Shown here piece by piece: positions 52,800 to 64,000 of a stretch of DNA of 64,000 bases. Source of the stretch: Isoetes taiwanensis (taxonomy: Eukaryota > Streptophyta > Lycopodiopsida > Isoetales > Isoetaceae). How positions within the stretch are numbered: the first letter of the stretch is position 1; the number at the start of each line of letters is the position of its first letter. A program made the position numbers and the translations under genes. Under the pieces are notes generated by a model that was not told where the DNA came from, made no database searches, and saw only the letters and a list, made by a program, of their open reading frames with translations. The stretch lies in assembly GCA_021234155.1 (NCBI GenBank), contig JAJEKV010000058.1, positions 5,714,600 through 5,778,599 on the forward strand, read 5' to 3'.

Positions 52800-55600
52800 T
52801 ATATGAGTCATCATAGCCACAATACCACGTTTATGCCAAGTGCTCTTTTAAGATATGCTAACCATTCAATCATTTTTTCAAGCTTTTCAATGTTTCTCCA
52901 TTTAACATCAGTGAGTTTCATGCTGTGCACAAAGGTATAAGAACTCTACTATGGTGCCTGATGATAATTGCTAGCATACGAGACTAAGTTAATATCACAT
53001 GCAAGAATGCATGCACGTGGAAGAAAGAAGAAATACTAAATGCAAGAACTCAGTATGCTACTTAAAAAAATAAAAAACTTTTTACCTACTTGCATAACCG
53101 AAAAGACATCCCTGGATTTGTCACAATGAACATTGGGTTAGAGGACAATATGACTTTGAGTGCTGCCAGTCCTCATATCCCCCAATTTACCACAATTTAA
53201 AGCTCTCGTATTATAGCCAAACACCTAGCGAATAGCGTCTCTCCTAAGCACCTTAGGCAATGATAATCTCGACAAAACAAAAGTGCTTCACAATGTCCAT
53301 AACAAGTGGTGTTAGCATTCAAGCGCTTGATGTACACATGTTGGTCATGATGACATATGCATGCAAATCAGAAGGCTTCTCCTGGCCTTCCCCATGCCAA
53401 CGCAAGTTGAAACATTAGTATGTGATTATCTAAATCATCTCTATGAATCTATTTCTCTAAGTCAAAGCTTTATATTTGGCCCAAACTAGCCTCAAGACGA
53501 TAGAAATCTGAGATGGTATATATGATAAATTCACCAACAAAGAACTTCTAATAATAGGCAAGTGTGCCCTAGAAGATCATTTACATCTTTGAAGAAAAGG
53601 TCATTCCTTCGACGGTCTAGTCATAAACTAGGAATTTAAAATGCTACTTCTAAATGAATCAAAGCTTTAAAGGCTTAAAGTTCACATGCCACAATCCTCT
53701 AAAGGCAGGTTCGCCTCTTATTTGAATATCTATTTGTTCGGATGTGCATCAATGCAGACTAAGACATAGACAAGCCTCGGGTTAGATTGCACTTTATAGA
53801 TAAAAACCAAAATGCAGTCTCATTTAGAAATCTACCTTTTCTTTATACATAAAAACCAAGTACACGACATCTCAAAAGTAGCAATAGCAACTGACACAAG
53901 CAAACCCCTCATGTGATTATACATTGTGACCTATAATATGTTTGTCCTTTGCAGTCATGGAGTTAAACTAAAAGATGTGCACAACTAACCATGATTGGGG
54001 GGAATTCTAGTCTAGGCTTAGCATGAGACATTAGGAAATGAGATACTGAAGATGCATTAAACCAGTGGCTGATTATAGATCTTCTAAATAGGATGTGACT
54101 CTTACATGTATAGTAGGGTCGAGGGGTTTTCAAGGGCCAGCATATATATCAAACCAGAAAGTAAGTCTGGAAATGGGAGGGTCTAACCATTTTAACAACT
54201 TTTAAGTTACACACGTGTTAAATCAAAACCAAACTTTGCTGGTTATGTTGTTGTACAAGTGCACCCTGACGTAAGTCGAGAATTTGCCTTTTAGATACAT
54301 AAAATGCAACAAAACTTAGAGAAGGGACTCCGATGGCAAGAATCTGATCATGGACAAACAAAAATGTGGAGTCATTTAAAATCCAGAGCAAGATCTTGAA
54401 CTAAAAAATAAATCTTTATACTGGAACAACCTAATTAGGCACACCGCTATCCTTGAGAGGAAGGCTGAGATCTTGTATCCAAAGCTCCAAAAATTGAGAA
54501 GGATGGATCTGATGAATACCATAATACATAATAGCCAAGTGACACCGATCCAATCGTACAAATAAAATCTCACATATATCTTCAATGTGGCCATAGCAAT
54601 AGCACTTCAGTTTGTTTCTCTCCACTGTATTATAGATAGGATAGTACTTTTACGTATTGTATGGTGAAGATATCCTCAAAGATATCCGATATCCATATAA
54701 TGTGTAGTTCATCTTAAGGTGTAGATTTAATCATATACAATCATGCCTATAAATTACAATTTCACTATGTGCTTAGCTCATTTGCTCAAAGCTACAAAGA
54801 AATGGCAGATGCCATTGCTTGCAACATAAACATGATGAAATAAAAGGTGGTCATTTATAAGGTTATATCTCAATCAACCAGGATTTGTGAAGGAATACCT
54901 TTTAAACAGTATATATAATGATTACATATACTGTTCATGTGTTGTACTTTACTTGAAAATTATATATACGTTATTTGTATTTTCAATGTACATGATAGAC
55001 ACAACATGTGGGGGGCATGGCTGCACATTCTATGCTGTTACAGAGTGCAGGCTTACCATAGTCAGCTGTATGCGATGTACTTTGAACATTTCCTTGGATT
55101 CTAATTTTCAACAAAGACAGCCGTCTTAATAGCATGCAAGGCCTTTATATTTCTACATTTTGCAAGCACAAAGTCAAATGAGCCTGAACCTTAAAAATAG
55201 AAAATCCAATATGGTTAAAATGCGCAGAATATGGTTTATGCACTATACTTAGGACCTCCAAGCTTGGTCTTGAAGGCCCAACAAGCCACATTTCTAGGGA
55301 CATATTTGGCTGCCATGTACCTTAAGAAGAGCATGTGTTTGGTGTAATTCATGTTATTTTAAGATAATGCTATGATATCTGGAAAGCAATAACAGCTTAT
55401 GATCTATCTGCCAATGATTCTAGGAATGCATAAAGTTTTGGCAGGATTGGATTATGCTACCTAAGGATTAAAAGTTCCAGCTTAGAATAACATACGATCG
55501 TTTACATACTGATATGAGGAAACAAAGGTCTCCCAAGTTACATTTGGGTTCCAAGTTACATTGCAATTGTCCATACAAACTGTATAAGAAGAAAATGCAA
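52800..55600. other. Non-coding host-like stretch
   Basis: AT-rich, low in CG words and without repeats. No supported reading frame. Possibly intergenic sequence downstream of the capping-enzyme remnant. Confidence 0.5.
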
Positions 55601-55605
55601 GTTAC

Positions 55606-57183
55606 CTTTCTATATGTAGTCCATGTATTTGGATGCTTTTTATCGTTCGGCACTCTCATAAACTCCCGACTATTCTTGATTATGTTCAAAGAGCATTCAA
55701 CTACCTTGCTCTCTAGTGCTTTTGAACTTATGTTCTCTGCCAAGCATAACAAAAACTCAATGGACAGAAAACCAAAAAGATTTTGCCATACAAACACTAC
55801 CAGAAAAGTGTCAACTTTGCACCATCAAGACACTTTAGCTCGCCAGTCTTGCCAAGCAAGCAAAGACGCTGTTCTCTCAACTCCGGTATTGTCTGTAAGA
55901 AGAGGAAAAGGGATATTAGATTGATGGGGATAACGAGGAGTGCATCAGAAACATGAGAGACGTCTTGTGGATAAAGAGGAGTGCATCAGAAACATGAGTG
56001 ACTTCTTAAAGGAGCATGCTGGCATTCATTTCAAAATGAGCATAGATAGAGCACAAAGATGACTCTCTATAGCTATCAATTTGTTGGTATGGGAATAGAA
56101 GAAACCCTGAGAATGAAATCAGCAGAATTCATATGAGGATACTTCCACTTCAAGAGGCCATTGTATCCATATGGTATGTATGGGTCATCCCATCCCTGCA
56201 CAAGAAACGAAAATGAATTAACTATATATGAAGCCCTGCACAAACTCCCTAGGGACAATATGCTCTGTTTTAAGTGCAACCATTTTCCTAGGAATTTATT
56301 ATTGATGAATGAGTAAAAGACATCGAATCGTAATATTTAGAGCTACACTAGGCACATGGATCTCTTCACATGTTTCCTTTGATAATCCAAGTTACATTTA
56401 CCTGGGAAATCACGCCATCAGCTTTATGGGGAAGTTCTGAATAAGACCACCGAGAATCCTTCGCGTCATTGGCAGAACCCAAAATCCCTTCCATTTTTTC
56501 TGGTATATCAAACCAGCAAATTAATAGAATAAACAGGCCAATTCGCACATGTTATTTTTTTCTGCATGAAGGGAGGGAGGAAAGCAACATTTATATGGAC
56601 AATACTCGTACGTGGCTGAGAGAGAATTCAATTGGAGAATGACTGAGAAGCAGTTCTCCTTGAAAATCCAACTTGGAAAATGTTCTGCACTTTTCAGTTT
56701 GTTATAGTGATAACACTGAATTGCATGACTGTAGACAAGCCTTGCTCTTCTAAACTCATCCATATTTGACCAGTTGAAACAGTCTTCCCACAGCCATATA
56801 CTCAAAGCTCTGAGGAGCTTTACATTTTATGCCACGATGATAAAGATTGCCTAAGACTGGTAACACGCATTTTACAGCATAGACTATCTATCTCTACACA
56901 TGGCATGCCTCCAAATGAAATGAAACTATGCACCAAACATCGATATAGAAATGAAACTATGCATCAAGGTGCAATTGAGACCAACCTGGAAATATTGGAC
57001 TGCCTCCAATTCATAGTTATATTGATGGCTAGATAAGGCATCCTGCTTCCTTGCTTCTATAAGGTCTCTTTCAATTGCCTTCCTCTCTGTTTCTGCGAGC
57101 ATGTCAATGTGTTTGTGCATCAACGGGCGGCATAGTTGGCTTTGGGATCGTGCCAACATCCGACGGACAGCACACAAATATCT
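55606..57183 (-). pseudogene. mRNA-capping enzyme (guanylyltransferase) remnant, four exons
   Basis: Four exons with GT/AG borders read downward. Exon a (about 57,183-56,986) has RYLCAVRRMLARSQSQLCRP, ETERKAIERDLIEARKQ and YNYELEAVQYF. Exon b (56,499-56,402) ends ELPHKADGVISQ. Exon c (56,195 to about 56,106) reads GWDDPYIPYGYNGLLKWKY then MNSADFIL. Exon d (55,736-55,606) has LESKVVECSLNI and REFMRVPNDKKHPNTWTTYR. This follows the C-terminal half of plant capping-enzyme guanylyltransferase (HEADGLIFQ-GWDDPY..., the LLKWK..MNSVDF motif, and KIIECSW). The phosphatase domain and the KxDG nucleotidyl-transfer site are not present, because a kinase gene begins at 57,344 on the other strand. It is therefore a truncated duplicate rather than the working gene. 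Confidence 0.7.
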
Positions 57184-57343
57184 GGGATTTTTCCTAATTT
57201 AGATGTGGCCTTTTCCCGAAAACCAGGAATAGAACTGAGATATTTTTAGAATGGAAAGTGCAGAGTCACGCGACAACTACAAAGGTATAAAAAGAACGTC
57301 TGCATTTGCATTTGCATTGTGTTGGCATTACAGAATTCTGAGT

Positions 57344-58314
57344 ATGGAGACGAAGACGGAGGAGACAGACGAAGAAATTCTCAACTACAACTATTCTGCT
57401 TTATTTCCCAATCTTTTGAAGAGCTATGATCTGCTTAAGGAAATCGGCAGCGGTGGCCAAGCTACGGTTTTTCGCTGCAGAAGTAAAACAGAAGGTAAGA
57501 AAGAGTTTGCTTGCAAAATCATCTGGGTAGGAGACACAGAGCCGATCAAGGAAGTGGAGATCATGCAGAAGCTAGCCAGCAGCCCTGGCGTAGTGCATAT
57601 GCACGAAGTAATCAAAGACGAGGGATTCTGGCACTTGATCATGGAATTGTGCGAATGTAGCTTGCTTGATGTAATCGTCAAGAAAGGCAGGCTATGGGAA
57701 AAGGAAGCTGCTCTTCTTATTCGAAATCTTGCTCTAGCTATACAGGATCTTCATCAAAAGGTATTATCCACCGGGATCTGAAGCCGGAAAACGTTCTTGT
57801 GACCTCAGCAGCAAAACCCTATGATGTTAGGGTTTCGGATTTCGGCCTATCGGCTCGTTTTTCAGGTTCGGCTCCCAGTTTTACATCCAGAGTCGGAACA
57901 CTAAGATATTTCGCTCAGAGGTTGTGCAGGGATATTATTCCACAGAGATAGACATATGGGATCTGGGTTTGATCCTGTATGAGGCGCTTACAGGGAATTA
58001 TCCTTCTCAAGTCTACAAAATGCAGAAATTCACGAAGAACTGCTTCATGGCGAGGATCTGGCTGCCTCACACTTGCATTGGCCAGTTGGGTTGGTGTCAG
58101 AAGAAGCAAAGAGCCTTGTTTTGGCGATGTTGCAGCCTGATCCGGAGGAAAGGATATCTGTGCAGCAAATTTTGGCACATCCCTGGGTTGCCAAATATTA
58201 TTCTAGTGCTAGTAGAAGTGCGCCTCAGAGCTTAAAACGTAAGAGGCCATGCTTCAAATATGGTGTTCCTTCTCCGCTCATCAGAACAGTGAGGCCCTGT
58301 GAAATTGCCTGCTG
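57344..58314 (+). CDS. CAMK/PPCK-type serine-threonine kinase with three one-base frame slips
   Basis: ATG at 57,344 (METKTEETDEE). The kinase domain follows in order: LLKEIGSGGQATVFRC (glycine loop), FACKIIW (catalytic Lys), KEVEIMQKL (helix C Glu), MELCECSLLDVI (hinge), then HRDLKPENVLV (catalytic loop) and VSDFGLSARF (DFG) in the next frame, GTLRYF, then YYSTEIDIWDLGLILYEALT and, in a third frame, SEEAKSLVLAMLQPDPEERI and HPWVAKYY. The three frame changes sit at short runs: GG near 57,760 (GGG expected), C near 57,915 (CC expected, to restore the APE motif), and near 58,022. At about 320 residues with no calcium-binding hands it resembles PEP-carboxylase-kinase-like and related plant kinases. 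Because all slips are single-base losses, sequencing error is as likely as true decay. Confidence 0.8.
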
Positions 58315-59032
58315 AAAGGACATTCTTTGTTAATTTGCCACTCAAAAGGCAAAATTCTTTTGTACATACGTCACCTCTGTGACATATTTTTTGAATACAA
58401 TTATTTTTAAAGGTTGGCTTCTCAGATATGCCATTTTGAATACAATAGAATTATTTAGAGAGGTTGAATACAATAGAATTATAGATAGAGCACTGGTTGG
58501 CTTCTTGACATAATAGGCCACCTCCATTCAAAATGATTGTTTATATCTGTGTCTTGTATATCAATTTATGTACCATCACGTTCACTCCTCGTACCAGCAC
58601 AGAATTCTATATAAGCATATGCATTCAATGAGTGTCATTCATGCACACCATCAGACGACGCAGGGGAGGTTATTTCTCATTTCCAAACCTCTACCTTTGG
58701 AAAACTCATGTATATTAAATAATTACTATGCACTATGTGCACTGCACACACTGTGATAGGTCTCAACAAATTTATCAAAAACACAAAAGTTTTACTTTGT
58801 TAAACTGGTTCTTCCTTTGCATATTTGTAATTCATGTATAGATAATTAAAGTCAAAAGCTTTTACATGTTTGCATGGTTCTTACCCTAATGAAGTTCTTG
58901 AACAAGATATGGATTCTTTATTTGAAGTTATTTTAATTTCTTCCTTTGTTTCCTGAGAATATGTCGAAGTTACGCCACGAGAAACGACAATAAGGTCCTC
59001 TATGAAAAAAAATTGCGCCAAAAGAAGTCAAC

Positions 59033-59293
59033 TTGCCTTATGCGGGTTCTCAATCAAAGAAGCGATGTTGCATCCATTCTGGCACGGCGAAGCTCAATAA
59101 TCAGAAGGAGAATGTCTCGACCCCGGCTTTGCTCCTTTCCCATGAGGATATGGAGGGAATGGGGGTTGTACCTCATGATCTTGTTGTTGGTGAGATATAT
59201 GGTGATGCATTCATGTCATCAACATGGAACATGGAAGTACACCACCACTTTACGTTTGACAATGTGTTGAAAAGTGAAGTCATAGCTACATAA
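59033..59293 (+). CDS. Small unidentified reading frame, copy 2
   Basis: About 86 codons, uninterrupted: KLNNQKENVS, ALLLSHEDMEGMG, VVPHDLVVGEIYGDAFMSST, MEVHHHF and KSEVIAT. It is the better preserved version of the frame at 3,060-3,321. No family recognised. Confidence 0.3.
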   Translation: MPYAGSQSKKRCCIHSGTAKLNNQKENVSTPALLLSHEDMEGMGVVPHDLVVGEIYGDAFMSSTWNMEVHHHFTFDNVLKSEVIAT

Positions 59294-60569
59294 GAATGAG
59301 CATCGATTCGACCCGCGTTATGACCAACGTTATAATCACGACACACATGGAGTAAGCCGACCTAATCACATAATACCCAAGAATTTGCCCACAATAGAAA
59401 ATCGATATTAACCCGACATGCAATGAATGTTGTGAAAGAAATTCTCTGCCATAATTTCTAACGCTATGGTTTAGAAACTGAAGCAGGAATTTGTCAGAAA
59501 GTTTGTTTTCAGGAGAAAGCTCTACATGGTAGGACCAGAGAGGATAGATTTCAACTAGTGTTCAAGGTTCAGTTGGCATAGCTCTTGGGTGCTACAAATC
59601 CAGAGAAATATATGTTGGAGTATTTGGCTGCAACGGATTGCTGTATTCATTCCTACTTTTTCAAAATTCTATAAGCATCTATCTATGATTGTGCTCTATA
59701 CGGTTCAAAGGATATCTAATTGTTGTTATACTTTCGCCCACAGGATACTCTTTTCCTCTTAGTATTATGCATCAATGCAATTATGATATTGATCTAGGTA
59801 AAATAACATGTTCATACTTGATTTATCTTCAATTGATTTGTATATTTGCAAAATGGAGGAGAAGCAGAAAAATCATCACATTTTCTTGGATCTAGATCTT
59901 GAGTATACTTGGCATATGGTTCCATTTCTCACTCATTATAATATCTTCTTGAGCAATATTCAATGTCTTCTCACCCAAATCCGTTGTTTTCCCTATTCCT
60001 CTGTTAGGAGCCAAGCTTCCTTTTGAGCCACCAGATTGAACCAACCCTGAGATCTCAGAACTCGCCAGAATTCTTGTCGCAGCATAGCATAGCATGAACA
60101 ATCTCATAATATAGCATGAATAGGGCGGGGGGGCGCTTGTTCTTTAGAATCACGGCTGCACATGAAGAGTAGCGATGGCGCCAGTTAGTGAGCCCCCCGA
60201 AGGCTGCGATGGCAAAATAAGCTATAGAAGCTTCTTCCTACTGCCCGCCATCGCCAACAGCTAGGCGTCTGGTTCTACCAAGAGATGGAGCAAAAGAAAT
60301 AAAACATGGCATGTCAATAAACCCCAGCGAGACCATGGCAGCGGATTTCATAAAAAAGTAAAATACAGATGATTGAGGATGGGGAGAAAATAACAATTTT
60401 TTTGTAGGCGGACGAAAAAAAGGAAACTAGTTTATATATGTTCAGACAGAAATATACTATGGTTATGGCATAATTTTTTATTATTGTCAGTACTTTAGCT
60501 AAGGGGATGCTTGATGATCCCCTATGTTGTATGACGTATTATTTGCCAGGGGAGACGTTGGGTGATATC

Positions 60570-61021
60570 TCCTTTTTTTTTTTTTTTTTTTTTTTTTTTT
60601 GTCTTCTCCCTTTCTTTGAGGGAGAGAGTGTTGAATTTGATATGTTTGTTTAGGTGTGTCGGAGTTTTGGTGCATGGGTTTTGAGCTCTCTTTCTTTTTT
60701 TTTTCTTTTGTGTTGGGGGATGAGGGAGAAGGGCGCGGGATTGGATTTGATGTGTTTACTCTCTTTTGAACTCACTCTTTCGAACTCTCTGCGCTATCTG
60801 CTTTCGAACTCTCTGCGCCTCTGATTCTCGGCTTCTCTGCAATCTCTGCTATTCTCTGATTCTCGGCTTCTCGGCTTCTTCTCTGCTATTGCAACCAGGC
60901 TATTCCAAATTCTCGGCTTCTTCTTGGCTTCTATTGTAAATTTCGATTTCTATTTCAAATCTCTGGGGAGAGGAATATCATTTGCTAATTAGTTAATTTC
61001 TCTCGTTCTAGTGCATTACAC
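60570..61021 (+). promoter_or_regulatory. Pyrimidine-rich leader, copy 2
   Basis: Equivalent of 4,600-5,030. It keeps CTG words (TATCTGCTTTCGAACTCTCTG) where copy 1 has TATCGCTTTCGAACTCTCTA, one of the clearest paired examples of the CTG-to-CG difference. The poly-T run is 28 bases here against 10 in copy 1. Confidence 0.45.
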
Positions 61022-61210
61022 ATGGCTGATTCTCGTTCAACTATACTTCCTTTGGACGACAATCAACGCTGGACCCTATACAAGATACTACTAAATTGTG
61101 TTGTTCAAAACCTACAAAGAGAGGTGGACAAGCCATACAAAGAGAGGTGGACAAGCCGGATATTTTGGAAGAGTGCTTTTCGGTGCTTTAGTCACTTGAG
61201 TCAGTCGTAG
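61022..61210 (+). CDS. Short reading frame after the leader, copy 2
   Basis: MADSRSTILPLDDNQRWTLY, then KILLNCVVQNLQREVDK, then a repeated YKERWTS block, 62 codons to a stop. Unidentified. It is the intact counterpart of the frame at 5,025-5,200. Confidence 0.35.
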   Translation: MADSRSTILPLDDNQRWTLYKILLNCVVQNLQREVDKPYKERWTSRIFWKSAFRCFSHLSQS

Positions 61211-61229
61211 CTCCAAGTTGGGCTTGACA

Positions 61230-63483
61230 GGCAGCGCACGAACGTCACTTCTGTTTATTGTCACATAGCTGACATAATACTGGAATTCTTTGATATTTCT
61301 TTTGCTCTCCCATCCTTGTTCTTCATAAGCCCCAAGGGAAACATGGGAGCTCTCTTGTATCTGGCTCTGACTGTACAAACAGTTTGGCAAATGCGCTGAT
61401 CTGAGGAACATGACTATGTGGTACACTTTTGCTTGTGTCATGCCTGCAACTCTGCTAAAAAAATCTGTATATTTTTTTACATCCCACAGCGTCGTAAAAC
61501 TACGCATGTCAACGAAAATCATGGTTGCATTTTTAGACACCGTCTGGAACACAAGGATGCCGTTTTGTGGCGTCTTTGCCGCGGTGTTTTCTTCTCTTTC
61601 ATTTTTTTGGCTTCTTCTGGCCTCATTATAGCAATAATAGCTTCCAAAAAGACTGTTGAAAGATTACCTTGAACTGCTTCTTTATTATAGTTAAACTTTA
61701 ATATATTCAAAATGTCGTATGCGCTATATCCGAGTCGTTGTTCGGGGCGGCTCTGGAAAACATGAAACCATCTCTTCAAAATTCTTGTATTGCTTATCAC
61801 GAAGCGAGAATTGGCATATGATAACACTTCCACGACGCATGAGTGAAAGTGTTACGATGTCTAAAAAGCTCGGCGGCAATCAAAACGTCCCGCATATCCT
61901 TCTGCACTTTCAAAAAAACTTTGCCCTGTAAGATTTCGTCCATCAATTGGCTTACCTCAGCATTGTTCATTCCTCGTAGGTTTCTTAGGAACGTCTTGTT
62001 GAAAAACTCCTTTGACGGTTTCTCTGGTAATTCCCCCTGATCCTCAGTTAGCTTTCGAGCTGCCCATTTATTGACAACATCTACGAGCTTAGACCATGAT
62101 TCTTCTTGCATAAATAGGAACTGCTTTTCATCCTTAAGTTCCTTAACCTTCAAGGTTGTGGTAGCCACCTCGACAAAATCTGTCTGAAGTCTTTGGTTTA
62201 GGATCACGACAGTGATTTTCCTGAACAAAAAAACGAAAAACATACCTTCCACGCGGATGTCACTGCAGTTCCTGTTGGCCCTTGTGGAGGACATCCGAAT
62301 GCCTTGTGCTGGTTTCTTAGTTGTTGGAGCTTTTCAATGAGTGGTTCTTTGTATCTGTTTCTGCGATTACATCGTTTCACTGTATAGAAATCTGAATGTA
62401 TTCCTTGTTGGAGAGGTTCCCATTTAACACCACGACTTCTTCTTTTTTTTGCATATGCTTTTCGCCAAATTCAGGTCTTTGTTCGACATTACCCATGTAA
62501 GTGCATAGAAACGTGCGGCAAAGATCTTTGTGATTTCGAAATAATAAAGAATTTCTTGTTCAACGGTTCTTGAGTAGGGACCAAGTGACTAATTTCTGCA
62601 TGGACCCGACATATTGATATAAAACCAATAATACAAGCGAAAATGAATATGATATAAGCGACCTTGTTCTTTGGATCGAATGGAATGACATCGGCGGGTG
62701 TAAGAACCTCCGTTGGATATTTTTGAAGCTCTTTATCGGTGGGTCGGACATGGTCATTCGGCGAACTCTATGTGTCATATTTGCGGAGGCTGGCTGCATG
62801 TCGAAAATCTTGACCTTCCGGAACGGTTTACATCCATTGGGTAATACCTTTTGAACTCTTCGAGTTTAGAGGCTGTCTCCTGAGCGAGTTTCTTTTCTTC
62901 ATCTGGATTAAACTTTAATTCTTCGGGCACTTTCAGCGGCCGATTGGCAGTCAACATACGACTAGTAGGCTGTTGGTATGGTGGACCCGAGGAAGGAGTA
63001 GAAGATGTCGAAGGTTAGCATAGCATCATCCGTGTTCAGCTTTGGAAGCTTGATTTTGAATGTCCTTATCTTCTTTGCTGGCTGTTCTTCTATTGCCTCA
63101 GAGTCTCTGGCGGGAGGTGGCATAAGCAGACCCGGAGCTGAAGGGTCGACAACGGCAGAACAACCAATATTTGCTGAGGGGATAACCTCCATGGGGAGTA
63201 CAGTATCCTTTGAAGTGGATGGTTCGCCTATAGCCGCCCGGGCCCGCGGATCTCTTCTTGGCAACGGCTCACGAGCGGTTGGTGTCCATTCTTGAAGGCA
63301 GTTTGTTGTCCTTAGTAGCCTTCAAAGCAGCAGAAGGAGGTTTCTTATCCGCAGAAAGACCCTTTCTGCACATACTAAATCCAACAAGTATATCCTTGTT
63401 ACACTTTATACCAGACAAGCTCAACGAATCATATGATGGCAGTATCCACCCAAATCCCTTTGATGAGTATCTTCCACGCTGCA
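61230..63483 (-). CDS. ParB/sulfiredoxin-like plus DNA methyltransferase-like protein (element D, copy 2), frames broken
   Basis: Parallel to 5,270-7,483. The N-terminal exon at 63,269-63,483 reads CNKDILVGFSMCRKGLSADK. The AKKIRTFKIKLPK linker, the VPEELKFNPDEEKKLAQE segment, and the middle domain to EILQGKVFLKVQ are retained. The ParB core (62,400-62,800) is shattered: copy 1 keeps the GNHSIFAA motif, while here about a dozen bases differ, mostly losses at CAG/CTG words. The methyltransferase-like tail (ATMIFVDMRSFTTLWDVKKY) is intact and extends a little further than in copy 1 (YYVSYVTINRSDV). Confidence 0.6.
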
Positions 63484-63779
63484 AATAATTGCATCCTGTA
63501 CATTATTTTTGGTGCCTTCCCACATAGCAATAACTATTCCTAGTTGTTAAGTAATCTTACGGACCCTTGCCGGTCCCCGAAGAAACGAACCTAAATCCTT
63601 TCGGCGGTCTCCAGCCACATGTGGTTTGGCTTGCGAAATTTCCACACACCACTTCCAGCTTCTATCAGGTGTTACGATTCTAATCGGTTCTACGTTGGGA
63701 CCGCGGAAAAGATCCAGCGCTGCAATAATAATTGAACACAGGTTAGATACACTAGTTAGTGGAAGAAGTTGCTCATGAA

Positions 63780-63966
63780 GATCGCGGCCGCGATCCGGTT
63801 GAGCACTAGCCAGCTAAGATCTAAGTCGCTAACGGCGGTATCTCACCATTGTGCTCGTAAGAAATGCGGCCGCGTATGGTCACCACAATCGCGGCCGCGA
63901 TTGTTGTAAGCACTACTTTCCCAAAAAGAAGAAAGGTCATGGTCGCAACTATCGCGGTCGCGATCC
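63780..63966. repeat. Cluster of GC-rich palindromes, copy 2
   Basis: GATCGCGGCCGCGATC at 63,780-63,795, ATGCGGCCGCGTAT near 63,864, ACAATCGCGGCCGCGATTGT at 63,885-63,904 and TATCGCGGTCGCGATC near 63,950, identical to the cluster at 7,779-7,964. Confidence 0.8.
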
Positions 63967-64000
63967 TGTCGACCATCTAACTATCCTAAAAAGACATAGT

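Larger units (their letters stand above)
58469..64000. repeat. Segmental duplication, copy 2 (truncated by the window end)
   Basis: Same order and strand as 1-7,990, without 246-2,737. It starts 155 bp after the kinase stop. A short direct repeat (AATACAATAGAATTAT at about 58,439 and 58,468) precedes the boundary. Confidence 0.93.

Noticed and set aside
60573-60600. T28 run in copy 2 against T10 in copy 1 as a biological difference
   Set aside because: Homopolymer length is unreliable in long-read assemblies and nothing else changes at the site.

Overview
The window looks like nuclear DNA of a land plant, most likely a non-seed plant such as a fern. Eukaryotic introns with GT/AG borders, a CAMK-type kinase, an mRNA-capping-enzyme remnant, a PPR relic, LINE and Ty3 fragments, a Helitron and large cut-and-paste elements support a plant nuclear genome. 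The transposase type (a QLDN..QNKN plus GHTH family) is, to my knowledge, abundant in fern and bryophyte genomes; the exact taxon is inference. Ordinary genes are sparse and most of the sequence is nested mobile DNA.

Layout. 1-7,990 is repeated at 58,469-64,000 (offset about 58.5 kb), with a 2.49-kb segment (246-2,737) present only in the first copy. This unit holds a minus-strand gene with a ParB-like domain and a DNA-methyltransferase-like region (element D), preceded by GC-rich palindromes. 9,223-17,242 is element A1: terminal inverted repeats, a minus-strand transposase, an array of GTGTATTC/GAATACAC palindromes and a plus-strand ParB-methyltransferase gene. 17.7-24 kb holds a PPR relic and poly-T-tailed retroelement debris. 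24-29.15 kb is element C: a third ParB-methyltransferase gene, another GAATACAC array, an FCP1/NIF-like phosphatase and one terminal repeat. 30-33 kb holds LINE and Ty3 fragments; 33-37.3 kb is intergenic with small tandem repeats.

37,300-51,945 is element A2, a relative of A1. Its transposase is cut into three pieces by a 3,050-bp Helitron (39,728-42,777) and by element B (43,801-50,983), which is bounded by 32-bp inverted repeats and a 4-bp target duplication and carries its own transposase plus an FCP1/NIF-like phosphatase. A1 supplies the empty site for both insertions. The host locus at 55.6-58.3 kb has a minus-strand capping-enzyme remnant and a plus-strand kinase, after which the repeated unit begins again.

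Two messages stand out. First, three separate elements carry a protein that combines a ParB/sulfiredoxin-like domain with a beta-class DNA-methyltransferase-like domain, beside arrays of palindromes, in a plant nuclear setting; sister elements carry an FCP1-like phosphatase. Second, near-identical copies differ mainly where one has CAG or CTG and the other has a CG-containing word, which breaks reading frames. This resembles base-calling error at CHG-methylated cytosines, so several 'pseudogenes' here may be intact in the real genome.
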